NCBI GenBank assembly: GCA_905178155.1
Contig: CAJINV010000001.1
Span: forward strand, 13,018,635 to 13,082,634
DNA length: 64,000 nucleotides
Source of the DNA: Amoebophrya sp. A120
Taxonomy: Eukaryota > Sar > Dinophyceae > Syndiniales > Amoebophryaceae
Direction of reading: 5' to 3'
In this document: positions 1 through 10,111 of the stretch, piece after piece
How positions within the stretch are numbered: the stretch's first letter is position 1
Layout of the letters: the number at the start of each line of letters is the position of its first letter
Notes under the pieces: generated by a model
The model's database searches: none
The model's input: the letters and a program-made list of their open reading frames with translations, nothing else
Told to the model about the DNA's origin: nothing
Program-made: the position numbers and the translations under genes

Positions 1-206
1 ATCAAATAGAAGAGCGCCGCGTAAAGGAACAAGTTCTTGTGGACCCAGAGAAAACAGGCCACATTCCAGGCGAGCTGAATCAGGTGCTTGATGACAAAAA
101 GAGCGAGCTCCAGAAGCTTTCCAAGAAAAGACAGAAACGCGTTCCATAGCTTGACTACCGGCGCGAGAATCCAACCGGGGGTAAAAACGCCGGTTTTGGT
201 CTTCAT
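1..206 (-). CDS. N-terminus of a hydrophobic membrane protein, cut by the window edge
   Basis: An ATG at 206 opens a frame that stays open for 68 codons to the edge of the window. The peptide starts MKTKTGVFTPGWILAPVVKL and continues with long hydrophobic stretches rich in Leu, Phe, Ala and Val (around residues 24-45 and 47-68), so at least two membrane segments are likely. Family and function cannot be told from this fragment. It lies on the same strand as all other genes here. The ATG is the first in frame and the sequence upstream, to about 346, is not obviously coding. A further upstream exon cannot be excluded. Confidence 0.55.
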   Translation of the reverse strand, partial: MKTKTGVFTPGWILAPVVKLWNAFLSFLGKLLELALFVIKHLIQLAWNVACFLWVHKNLFLYAALFYL

Positions 207-345
207 GATCTCTGTTGGTTCCTTATTTCTTCTTGGAAGGTGCAGGTGCTGGATTCTATCGGTCAGCAAAACTGCTCTTCAGGGTCAGCTGAAGCTGCAC
301 CAGGAAACTGAAAATATGAATTCGGTGCGCCTTTTCCTCCCTTAG

Positions 346-1756
346 TTTTTTTTTTCCATTGCAGAGCAGAGATAGCTAGAGGTAGAAGTAGCTGCTCATC
401 AAGTCTATCTTGCGAATGCGATTGTGCTTTCAGCTTGTACAAAGAAACCAATATGTTCTCGACGTCGAGCGCCTCGTGATATCCATCGTTATTCTTGTTT
501 TTCTTCCTCTTTTATCGCCAAGATGCCTCGAGAATCGCACATGCGAAATTCATCTTCATCTCTCTCTCTCTCTCTCTCACTTTGTTGTCCTCTCCTACTC
601 CTTGCGAGAAGCGTCGAAAGTATGTAGTGCGGCGTCGCTCGGGTTCGCATCATATTGGCCTCGTCAGTTGCCCATGCACAGCAACCTGGACAAAAATTTT
701 GACGATGTGTCCGCCCCATCCGACTTACTTCGCCCTGCCGTGGTCCGTGTTTGTTAAGACGATGGATTTGTTTCCATCTAGCCCTTTGCTGACGCCACGT
801 GGTGTAGACCCAGACTGAAACCTTTTGTTTTTCTTGCGATGGTGCGAAGACAGGCGTCACACGAGAGACAACGATCACAAGTTCTGCCATATCCGAAAGT
901 AAAAGTATGTGTAAAGCGGTAAGAGACTGAAGAAAAACGAAACCACTACGACCTCGCGCGGAGATAACAGCAGTCACACCTCCATAAGTAGCTCGTCAGA
1001 GTGCATTGTTTAATATGTCGACCATCGCGCAACGCGAGACACGTTAAGCACATCAAATAAGTGAATACTGCTACTAGGATGTCGATGTCATTTTTCAACA
1101 CGAGCGTACTGCTGCTTTAAAAGAAACACGAGGAGACGAATGCTGTTGCGTTCATTTCGTAAGGTACCCGTGCCTCCACAGGCGGTGGCGGTGGGTGGCA
1201 CAATTTCATGCAAATTTTACGCATATCAACAATTTTGATTTTCATTACATACGAACGCGGACGAGGTAAAAATGGCAATCACAATCCCACTGGAAGAATC
1301 GCTCAAACCGTATTTGTATTTCATTCGTTGGGGACAAGTAGAAGGCACAGACTGAAGCATTTTTGCTCCAACCAGAACCATCTTCGTTCAGCATTTTCAA
1401 CATATCGCTGCGCCTATGGCAACTGCGAATTAAGTTTAACTTTAAGAGCCCCGTAGGCATTATCTAGTGTACCTATACCTATAGTTTCAGTTCGTTATTG
1501 TTCTTGCGCTAAATTTGATTTACACAGAGTAGCGATCATGAAAAACAGAGTTGCTAGTACAGTAGATGTTGTAGTAATTTGTTCGAATTGTTAGCCCTTG
1601 TAGTACAGATTGATTCATCATAAGTAGGTTCTGTGACGAGTTCTGCTCCTTTGATTTCGAGTGCGCTGATGCAGGTGGACAAGCGGCGGGAGGACGAAGT
1701 GTTTATTCTTGCTGTACTTTGATGTTCACCCCGAAAGGCAAATGATTTATCTTAGT
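346..1756. other. Intergenic, no gene recognised
   Basis: About 1.4 kb between the left-edge gene and the SAM-domain gene. It holds a short CT dinucleotide run at about 561-580 and several short open frames on both strands with no recognisable content. The frames at 410-818 read through the CT run and give Ser/Leu repeats, which argues against coding. No RNA gene, promoter motif or inverted-repeat element was seen. Confidence 0.5.
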
Positions 1757-3820
1757 TTATCCCCCAATCGCAGCGTCTAGCAGGTCAGTGTGCTGCATGT
1801 ACCCCGGAACCGGCTTCCCGCCGGGGCACCAAGCACGGTAGTTCACCTGCTCTTGCTGGTCCGAATCGGATCGAGATTTGTTGGAGGATGTTGTGGTGCT
1901 GTGGTTCAGATTTATGTACGACCCACTGCGTGAGCTATGGAGGGAGCGATTTCTTCCTGGATGAAAGCCGACTTCTCGGTCGTGCTGGTGTATATTCTTG
2001 TTCTGCTGGTGACCATGGCCAGGACAGCTGTCGACCACTCGTCCATGGACCAGGTCGATGTCCTCATTCGCGAATCTGCTAGCTGCAAGCTCGCTTCTGC
2101 TGAAATCATTTTCCTCATCAAAACCCCTGTGGTGGTTGTACGGACCGTAGCCATAACTTCCTCCATCTTGATGATGACCTCCCCAAGCAGGACCACCAGC
2201 ATCGATGTTCATGTCACCATACGAGGCACCGTAGCGGTGGTTTGTTCGCGCATCGTGATTGATTGGATGCAAAACAGCTCGGCTTACGGCCCGTCCCAAC
2301 TCGACGCTCCTCGTGACCTCGTGATACGGAATGCGATAGCTATTCGGCTCCACACCACCTGCTGCTTGCTGTCGCGGAGAGTTGTCTTGTATCTGCTGCA
2401 GCTCGCGCAGGTGGTCGCGTTCGTGTTGCTTGTTAACCAAAGGGGCAAGATTCATGTTCATCAGGCTGTTGGTGCTTTGAAGAAGAACATGGTCGTGCTC
2501 ATCAGCAGTGCGACGGAAATTGTGGTCGGGAACTCGCGAACGCCCTGCAATGGTAATGGAGGAAGTCAAAATGTGCGGCTGGGACCGCGAATGCGAATTT
2601 CTAGGCGAAGAGCTGCTTCTGCCGCTGGAGAGCGATTTCAGTGCGAAAGACCCGCTCGTTTTCGAAGTAGACGATACACCTCCGCCGGGCTGGTCTTGAA
2701 GATGCGCCGAAGACAGCCCTGCAGAAGATCCGCCGAGAGAGCTCCGCTTGCGAAAATCTTCAGTGTAGTTCTGGTTCTCAGGCAGTTGATATGCGTGGTG
2801 ATGTGAAACAGGTAAGCTTTCCGCTGTCGCACTTGATGCCCGTAAAGACCACCAGGGGTGAGTGTCACGTAAAAAGTTGGAACCGATGCTATCGTAGATG
2901 CTGGCACCTGCTGGTGCACCGGCGCCGCTTGTAGTGTTGCCAACGATTCGGTGGTATTGCTCAAGTAACGCGTTTCGCTCAGGCTGGTCGAAGGAGGGTG
3001 CAGCAATCTGGCGCGACGAATACTGTTCAATAGAGGTGGATGCACTAGACGAGGTCCACCCGGTTCTCTTCGACTCGGCGGGTGCGGGTCCTCGATCCTC
3101 AACTACAGGAGCAGCAGCTTCAGCTGCACTACTCTCTGGGATAATTTTCCGCAGCTCCAACATCAGGGACCGTCGGTGTCCAAATTTCGTCAGTCCCAGT
3201 TTTTGCAGGTCGTCTTCCCGCAGGGACGTGAGAACGCTGCCGTTGATCTCCTCCTCGCGGAGCACCTCGACAATGCGGTCCGCCAAACCGACGCGCGCAG
3301 CCCACTGCAGGACCTCGTCAAGTGTCCACTCGTGCACAACGACGACCCCTCGTGGTTTTATTTCCGCGGCAACATCAAAAATTTCCTTGGCCCGGCGACA
3401 CGAGCTCCTGTGGTCGGTTTGAACAAGTTGCGTGGCCAAAAGATCCTCGTGTTTCAAAGTTTTTGCAGCAGGTTCTTGCGCGGCACTGCAACTGCCCTGC
3501 AGAAGCTCTACCTCCACCTGTTTCTTTGAATCCGGATCCAGCGATGAGAAGCTCGTTGCAGTCTTCTTGTTTCGCAAGAGGAGAATGTTGCGCGCACTCT
3601 GCAGCAGCTCCGCGGCGGGGTCCCTGATTGGACTCGCACTTGGAGATGAAGTGGCACCAGCAGGCGTCTCACTATCGGAGCCAACAGCTGGCGCCGCACC
3701 ATAATCGTGGTCGTGGTCCTCCAGCCTGGGGCCTGCCCCGCCCTCCGAACACGTTCCGGGGGTTGGAGACTCGTTGGTTTCCGCAGGAGAATTGGATAAC
3801 GCGCGTCGGGAGAGATCATC
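1757..3820 (-). CDS. SAM-domain protein with long disordered C-terminal region (5' end unresolved)
   Basis: The frame is open from an acceptor AG at 3822-3821 to a stop at 1757, about 687 residues. A sterile alpha motif (SAM) domain lies at about 3334-3140: it begins with WTLDEVLQWAARVGL, then has the LREEEINGSVLTSL and DDLQKLGL core and a terminal helix ending ELRKII. SAM domains of this type self-associate or bind partner proteins. The rest is rich in Ser, His, Gly and Gln and looks disordered. A 49-bp GT-AG intron (3821-3869) joins a short upstream coding stretch ending at 3870. No ATG exists in frame there, so at least one more 5' exon is missing. With a phase-1 junction near 3926 it could even be the 3' part of the neighbouring 4048-6760 gene, but this is speculative. 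Confidence 0.7.
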   Translation of the reverse strand, partial: DDLSRRALSNSPAETNESPTPGTCSEGGAGPRLEDHDHDYGAAPAVGSDSETPAGATSSPSASPIRDPAAELLQSARNILLLRNKKTATSFSSLDPDSKKQVEVELLQGSCSAAQEPAAKTLKHEDLLATQLVQTDHRSSCRRAKEIFDVAAEIKPRGVVVVHEWTLDEVLQWAARVGLADRIVEVLREEEINGSVLTSLREDDLQKLGLTKFGHRRSLMLELRKIIPESSAAEAAAPVVEDRGPAPAESKRTGWTSSSASTSIEQYSSRQIAAPSFDQPERNALLEQYHRIVGNTTSGAGAPAGASIYDSIGSNFLRDTHPWWSLRASSATAESLPVSHHHAYQLPENQNYTEDFRKRSSLGGSSAGLSSAHLQDQPGGGVSSTSKTSGSFALKSLSSGRSSSSPRNSHSRSQPHILTSSITIAGRSRVPDHNFRRTADEHDHVLLQSTNSLMNMNLAPLVNKQHERDHLRELQQIQDNSPRQQAAGGVEPNSYRIPYHEVTRSVELGRAVSRAVLHPINHDARTNHRYGASYGDMNIDAGGPAWGGHHQDGGSYGYGPYNHHRGFDEENDFSRSELAASRFANEDIDLVHGRVVDSCPGHGHQQNKNIHQHDREVGFHPGRNRSLHSSRSGSYINLNHSTTTSSNKSRSDSDQQEQVNYRAWCPGGKPVPGYMQHTDLLDAAIGG

Positions 3821-3869
3821 CTGTGATTTTTAGAAGTGTTAATATTCAAAGGAGAGTCGTACTACTCAC
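3821..3869 (-). other. Very short GT-AG intron (49 bp)
   Basis: On the minus strand the donor reads CTG|GTGAGT and the acceptor ATCACAG|GATGAT. Removing it joins two open stretches in phase 0. It is much shorter than the other ordinary introns recognised here, which are mostly about 115-440 bp. Confidence 0.55.
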
Positions 3870-4047
3870 CAGTCGAAAAACGAGCACCAAGTAAGTTTCT
3901 ACTTGCTGCTGCTGCTCGACTCTGAGCCAGGACTTGACACAATCACCAAGGAGGTGGCACTTCGTCTAGCTTCGTGCTCCAACGTCTCTATGTACTTGAT
4001 ATGCTTGCACAGCTACAACTCGAAGCAGACATCGATGAGCACCACCG

Positions 4048-6760
4048 CTAAACAAGAAACAAACGGCAAACGACGACAGTGACAATCATCGAAACCATCT
4101 GAACCTGAAGCGGACACAGGGTCTGATGCCCCAAGTTCGGCCTCCGCACCAGTGTAGGACTGTACTTCGGCTGGCGCTGCTGTTTGTCTAGTAGCGTCGA
4201 CTGCGGGGACTCTTGCTTTACCGAGGGGCAGCTACTGGGCTGGACTAATACCGGCGTCAACCGGTGGCCACCTCCGCTCCCCGAAGAAGACAGTGAGGTC
4301 CGGTCCTTGCGTTGGTTCAGAAAGGCGGTACCGGGCGGGACCACGGAAACAGTGCTGCCGTGGGACTTCGACCTGCGCTCCTCGAGTTGTCGGTGTTTCC
4401 GTGCCGAGCGCGCCACTTCCTCACCCAAGCGAATTACACTGAGGCTGGTCTTGTCAAGTTGCGGGACCATTTGATGCGGTTGGAAGGTCGCACCGCCCTG
4501 CTCGGGAGCCTCGTTTGCGATCATGGAAATGACCGTGGAATCGGAAGACCCGCTGGAAAGCGAACCATGTGCTCTGTTGACGATGCGATCTTGATTCTCC
4601 GCCTCCTTCTGCACCTGCTCATTCATGAACAGACCACGGCACACGCCACTGCTTTTGTAGTTGTGGCTCTCTTTTTGGTCTTTGATTTTTTGTGCGTGGT
4701 CTTGTTGAAACTGTTGTCCTGACGAGGTCGACTTGGACTTCTCTAATTCCGGCGTCGTTGTAGTGGAACTGGCACCTGGACCTGCGGCATCTCCCCTTGT
4801 CGAGGAGGATGACGTGCGATGAATTGGTGGGCGCTGAAGAGAAGTCAGATCAGCTTGTTGCTGCGACTCTCCTGAACATATCCCACGTCCATTATCCACT
4901 CGGTTCTCAAACGGTGGGCTTCGGTGTTGGGAACAACCTGCGTCGCCGGACTCCTGCAGAAACGCGCGGTCGATTAGGCTGGCAGATGACGCGCCGCCGG
5001 GAAGAGTCAACTCTTCGGCACTATCAGGCTGCGGGCCCGCACCTGCATCCGCTCCACAAGACCCCACAACTCCACGACGGGGCTGTAGCCCTCCCGCGCT
5101 CAACCCCAGCCGCAGTCGCTCTGCTTGCAACAGGAGCCGCTCCTGCATCTGCTTCTTGTGGGCTGCGACCTCACGTTGGACGATGTCAGCGTCTCGTCTC
5201 TCCTGTTCAACATCGCGAACTGAGCTAGAGGCTTTTGCAGACTGAAACTCGGATTCCGCTTGCTGAAATTCAGGCTGATTCAACAGCGAGAGCGGCTGAA
5301 GACGTTCATCTTCCTCATCGTTATCATCCTGTGCGAACTCGTCCACGACTTCGCTGCGACTCAGTTCCAGCAAACCATCCGACGTTTGCGTATCCAGCTG
5401 TCCTCGCCCCGCGCTGTTCTGGTTCGAATGGCAAGTGCTTGTTTTCCTATCCTGCAGTTGTTGTTCCTGGCTTCGGCGAGAGGAAGAAGAGTCACATGCA
5501 GCTCCACCGGTAGAGCGAGAAAATCCAAAAATCCGTTGCTGCTGTTGTTGATCTCGGTCTCGTGCGTCTCGGTCGGCTGACCAAGGAAAATCTGTCTGTG
5601 GACTGCAGTTCAAAACTCGCTGGTGCTCATCCAATATCGTGGCGTCTTGTCCGCCGTTCGGTTCTTCTCGATCATGATGTCCTTGTCCACCTCCACGACC
5701 TTTGCTTTTATTCTCCTTACCCGACATCAAGTCCAGCAGTTGCTGATAGTGCTTCTTAGAGTATCCAAAAAAAAAATGTTAACATTAACATTCTCACTAG
5801 TCAGCTTTTGAGTCAAAATAGCCGACTTTTTTTTGCAAATGTTAACATGTACCCAAAATTCTGCATTTCCGCACGGGAATCTGGAATCGTGGGGAAATGT
5901 TAACATTTGCCCGAAAATCTGCATTTTCGCTCGAGATTCTGCGACTTGGCCGAATTCCTTATTTTTGGCCAAAAATTGGCGCTCGAGCAAAATCGCAGAT
6001 TCCCGTGCGAAAATGCAGATTTTCAGGCAATTGTTAACATTTCGGCCAAAGTCCAGACTCCCGTGCAGAAATGCAGGATTTTGGGCAAATGTTAACATTG
6101 ACCGGCAAATTTGGTCAAAAGTTGCCATCTTTTTTGCGCAAGTGAAAATGTTAATGTTAACATTTTTTTGTTGAATATAGAGCTTGCAGATGGTGGCTCA
6201 AGTGGAAAGTGCTCCTCGTCGCAGCCGAAAGACCCACCTCCTGATGCCATATGATTTCTCCTGCTCTGATGCGCCTGTTGTCGCCGCAGCAATCGTTTCT
6301 GTGTCGAAGCCGACCGGGGCGATTCGCTATACAGCGGAGACTCGTTGTAGGGAGATTCCAAGTTTTCAGCCCGCGTGATGTTGTCAAAGTCGTGCGCGGG
6401 AGTCACCCCTACGTACGCAGCGTGTGTAGTAGTAGTTCGTGGCGGCGGAGATTCCTGCGGCGTTGGCAATTCCCAACAACTGTGCTGCTCAGAAACAACG
6501 TTCTCGTCTTGATCGCGATGAGAATCTCCACCAGGTCGTGCTGCGTTCTCACGTCGGCTCGTGTAGTCTTGCAAGAACTCTCCTGACGCCGCGATGCTGC
6601 GGTTCCGCGTGCTTTGCTTGCCTTTCGACGGTTGTGCAAGAAAAGGGTTGGAGCTCGTACTTCCGGTGAGACTCTCCCCAAACAACCGCGCGCCCGCACT
6701 GGGGCATCGTCGCATTTGCCGTGGGGAGCTACGCTCGCTTAGGAACGGATGCATTTGCAT
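4048..6760 (-). CDS. Disordered coiled-coil protein interrupted by an introner element
   Basis: Two coding blocks, 6760-6178 and 5756-4048, become one frame of about 763 codons when the inverted-repeat element 5762-6177 and one copy of its 5-bp duplication are removed. The junction reads ...SSKKHYQQLLDLMSGK. ATG 6760 is the first Met of the upper block, but the frame extends above it without a stop to about 6796, and a donor-like GTAAGTATT at 6803 suggests further 5' exons. The protein is rich in Gln, Ser and Arg. One charged stretch (DVEQERRDADIVQREVAAHK and on, near 5230-5100) is likely coiled coil. The last residues from about 4110 may be intron, with the real stop near 4009. No known domain was recognised and its role is unknown. 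Confidence 0.6.
5762..6177. mobile_element. Introner element D (416 bp, TIR, 5-bp TSD)
   Basis: The ends are inverted repeats: TATCCAAAAAA...TGTTAACATTAACATT on the left and its near complement, ending TTGAATA, on the right. It is bracketed by the direct repeat TAGAG at 5757-5761 and 6178-6182. The interior is AT-rich with repeated TGTTAACA palindromes. It contains no credible gene. It interrupts the 4048-6760 gene, and excision of element plus one TSD copy restores the frame (AGC TCT A / AG AAG CAC on the minus strand). No GT-AG boundary is possible at the duplication, so it would be a non-canonical intron. Confidence 0.88.
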
Positions 6761-6796
6761 GGTGACGAGTCTGCTGCTAGCTGCACTTGGCCGCAA

Positions 6797-7383
6797 TACT
6801 TACTGACTAGGACGTAGTTGTAGTTCTTGAGATCCTCGTATTTTGAAAGCAGTATGCAGTAGGAGTCTAGCTACAACAAGTCGGCCGTATTCCGACGCTC
6901 TCACGCCTGCAAACGATGAACGACCTGATGAACCTTGTTCGTTGTGTTCATTCTCTTCTCTCAGTTTCTCTCCACGGTGTCGTCGACAGCACGACGGCGA
7001 GCTCACGCCTGCCCATCGCAGCGAACCATGACACAAGTACAGGTGACCGCATAGGAACAGCTGCAAGAAACGGTGAATAACGCTCGTCAGATGCTCACGT
7101 GGCGCTGCATAAAAGGACTTCGGTCAAACCATTCAAATCGTTATTTTTCAGTTCGCTCGAGCTCGAGTCAGGGGGCACGTTCAACTAATATAAATCGGGG
7201 GAATCTAGGTTGTTTTCCTGGTGGAAGGTCGTGCTGTGGTCATTAGATTTGGTTGTGGCTATGTAATTCTACTTTGACTTATATATTTTCCTCATCCACG
7301 ACCTCGTAGCATTCCACAACTAATAAATATACAGTAGCGAATAGATAGTACTACTCATGCATTCCTGTTCTTGAGAAGTAGAA
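6797..7383. other. Region upstream of the 4048-6760 gene, possible small 5' exons
   Basis: A minus-strand stretch at about 6866-6804 reads LDSYCILLSKYEDLKNYNYV after an acceptor-like TTGTAG and before a strong donor-like GTAAGTATT. It may be a small 5' exon of the gene at 4048-6760. Other open frames at 6800-7066 are uncertain. The stretch 7130-7383 looks non-coding. No promoter motif was recognised. Confidence 0.35.
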
Positions 7384-9255
7384 TCACACCGGCACCGTTG
7401 CCGGGCTAAGGCAGAAGGGAAGACTTTTGCGCTGCTTGTCTGTCCAGACGTGCGGAGCAGTGGCCATGTCCGCCATTTTTGTTGCCGGGGCACCATGATT
7501 ACCGGCGTTGGCCACCGCGGTGGCGTCTGCCGTGCTGGTCGTCGACGCTGTGGTTGCCCATTCCATCGCGATCCCCAGCTTTGGGTCCCGCGTCAAGGTC
7601 GCTTCTAGCAGCAGGCTCTCTTCACTGCTGGCGCACCGCAGACAGGTCTGTAACTCGAAGAGCGGCTTACTCCACTGGTAGTCCAGATAGCACGTGAACC
7701 GCGCGTTAGCGTGCTTGTGCCCGCTGGTGACGCGGTTCCCGCTGGCCAGCGAATCCAGGAAAAAGCTGGCCCCGTGGTCCTCTTCGTGTCCCACGGAAGT
7801 CAAGGTGTCGCGCACGTCCTTGTTCCCGTCTACAAAATTGCGAAACGCCGCATAGAATTCCAGCAGGGTCGCGCGACTCGCCGTCTCCAGGTCGCCCGGC
7901 GTCTGCCCGGCCTGCTCGTCAAGGAGCAGCTTCCTGCGTAACGCCTCCATCTCATACAGCCCGACCACCGGCGTCCACTTTCTAGCGAGCGTGCGCTTGT
8001 TCAGTCCGCCGGAACCGCCCTGGCGATCGCCGTCGACCCCAGGCGAACCACTATCTCCTGCAATGGAACCACCGTTCCAGGCACGAAATGCTAAATGCAC
8101 CAGAAGGAAGAAGGCCACCTGTGCGACCACTAAGCAAGCGAGTTCCCGCCAGTGCTTCCGGAGGTGGTGACAAATCTCCGAGAGCCAGACAGGACACTTC
8201 CACTCCTTCACTCGGGATTTCATTTCCTCGGAAATGCGCCGCAACGGTACCGCCACGGAATTCTTCAAATCGTAGCCCGGAGAATCGACGTTCACATGCC
8301 AGACGTTATTGTTTCCGTTGTGCGAAGAACCATCGCCGGACAGTAGACCTCCTGACATCGGCGCATTCTCGTTTCCGCCGTTTTTTTCTAAATCAAAATG
8401 GAGCAGTCCGGCACGATTTCCTGTAGTTCCTGCAGAGGTAATATCCCGCAAAGGAAAATCCTCGTCGTCGTCGTCATCCACATGGCCCTCTTGCGACTGA
8501 AAGTCCAGAAGTCGTTTGCTCCGGAGGTCAAAATCCAGTTCGTCACAGAGTTCGTCCGCGTCGGAAGCATTGTCCAACAGGTTATACCCGTCTTTCTGGT
8601 GCTGCGTCACGAAAAATGCTTGCTCAACGACCCCACGACGTTCTCCTTTATTTCCTCCGGATTCGCCTGCTGGTTTAGGTTTTTTAACATTCTTGTTTAC
8701 TGCTGTGACAGAATCTTCGTCCTCTTCGTCCTCCAGCTGCAGATGCAATTCATGGATTGGCCGCAAAGCGTGCGTGATCTCGTCCTCTTCGTCGTCATCG
8801 CTGATGCACGCAAGCGCGCGTCGCTGAAACTCTTCCGTTCGTCCGTTCGGAAATTCAAACTCAGACCGATTCAGCTGCTGGCTGGTGTGCCTTGACACGT
8901 CGTGATTCAATTTCGACATCTGATCCTCCTATCCTGGAAAAAACACCCATCGCCATCCATTTTTTGCATGACAAATAGCGGATTTTATGCCTGTTTTGCA
9001 TGACAAATTGGATGGGGATGGGTGTTTTTTCCTGGATACCTCCAGCAACTTGACCTCGTCCTTGACGTGCACGTTCGTCGTGAGCAGCAGATTTGACGGC
9101 CTGAGTGTTGACGTCCCTGCACGTTGATGGCCTGCCAAAGAAGCCGCGGATTCCGAACCGGCGCTCTGGTGGGAAGAGGCCGTGTCTTCCATGAAAGAGG
9201 AAAGATTTTGAAACTCCCCCGCGTCGGAGGCAGTGCCCGACAAACGAATGGACAT
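7384..9255 (-). CDS. Acidic single-pass membrane protein interrupted by an introner element
   Basis: The ATG at 9255 starts exon 1 (9255-9039). After removal of element 8930-9038 and one TSD copy, exon 2 (8924-7384) follows in frame, giving 585 residues. The junction reads KLLEDQMSKLNHDV. The first 330 residues are very acidic, with DDDEEDE, LEDEEDEDS and DDDDEDFPL clusters. One strong membrane helix (ACLVVAQVAFFLLVHLAF) lies at about residues 333-352. The C-terminal 230 residues, probably lumenal or extracellular, include a Cys pair region (CYLDYQWSKPLFELQTCLRC). No family was recognised. The type II topology is inferred from the single helix and the absence of a signal peptide. Confidence 0.68.
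8930..9038. mobile_element. Introner element B1 (109 bp, TIR, 5-bp TSD)
   Basis: Ends are TATCCTGGAAAAAACACC and its complement; the arms include the paired CACCCATC / GATGGGTG tracts. It is bracketed by CCTCC at 8925-8929 and 9039-9043. The middle carries two direct copies of TTTTGCATGACAAAT. It has the same length as element B2 at 25881 and about 20 near-identical bases at each end. Removing it with one TSD copy joins the two exons of the 7384-9255 gene. Here the TSD happens to supply GT at one side and AG at the other (GAG|GTATCC ... GATAGGAG|GATC), so a canonical splice is possible. Confidence 0.93.
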
Positions 9256-10111
9256 GATCAATTTGTGCTAGGGAAATCGACTGGATTGTACTTGTAAATC
9301 ATCAAACTCATTCACTTTGCTACTCAACTGGACCAAAAACTACAACCGACAGACCAGAAGCAAAGCACGAAATTTGATGCAACTAGAAAAGACGGCTCCG
9401 AACAGATTTCGCTACGAAGATCAGTTTTTCGTTTGATTCAGACGGAACCATCGAGATCAACAGGAAGAGGATCTTGATCTTCAACTCCCAACAGATCAAA
9501 ACAGTAACAAAACAAGGCAACATTTTTACCACAACTACAAAACAAGGAACACAAAAACATGACCAAATCTGCGCAGTGTGGATGTGGCGTTGCTCTGGAA
9601 TGACCAGACCACTACTGTCCGACTTTTTTGGTTTCACTTTCATTCTACTTCGCCATCGCCACGATGGATCATGAACTTTATCAATTTTCCATATTGGATT
9701 TTCATCCGATTTTCCCGTGGTTAAAGGACAAAGACAAAGCCAGAACGTACACCACCGCTCTTTGGCTTTCCATTATCTCCTCCAGCGTTAATTTTTTCTT
9801 GAATGATAAATAAATTCATGATAACGTAGCTGCGAATCTTGACTCTGACTGTCTAGGAGGAGGCATTTAGAAATATCATAGATTCGTTTTCGTTGATTAT
9901 TGCAACGCGTCGCTCTCGCTGGTGCCCAAATTGTCGTTGGTTTTCGTCTTCAGAAGAAATGTAGATAATGCTGCAAGCGTAACCAATAAATTCTCACTCT
10001 GCAGCAAAATTAAGCGTTGTACAACTCACGGACTGGTGTGTCTGTGAGCAGAGTCGTTGTCGTAGCGTTTTTCTCTTTACAGAGCTAATCGTTGTTTATT
10101 TTATCAAAATC
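9256..10111. other. Intergenic, no gene recognised
   Basis: About 850 bp between the acidic membrane protein and the eIF4E gene. Short open frames exist on both strands (for example 9383-9643 and 9628-9813), but they are AT-rich, unrelated to anything recognised and lack splice or start context. No RNA gene or inverted-repeat element was seen. Confidence 0.5.

Noticed and set aside
561-580. CT repeat and AC repeat (21483-21497) as functional elements.
   Set aside because: Short simple-sequence runs in intergenic DNA with no associated structure.
1937-2806. Long plus-strand open frames opposite coding exons (for example 1937-2806, 22436-23239, 12130-12675).
   Set aside because: They are antisense shadows of GC-biased or low-complexity minus-strand exons and contain no recognisable domain.
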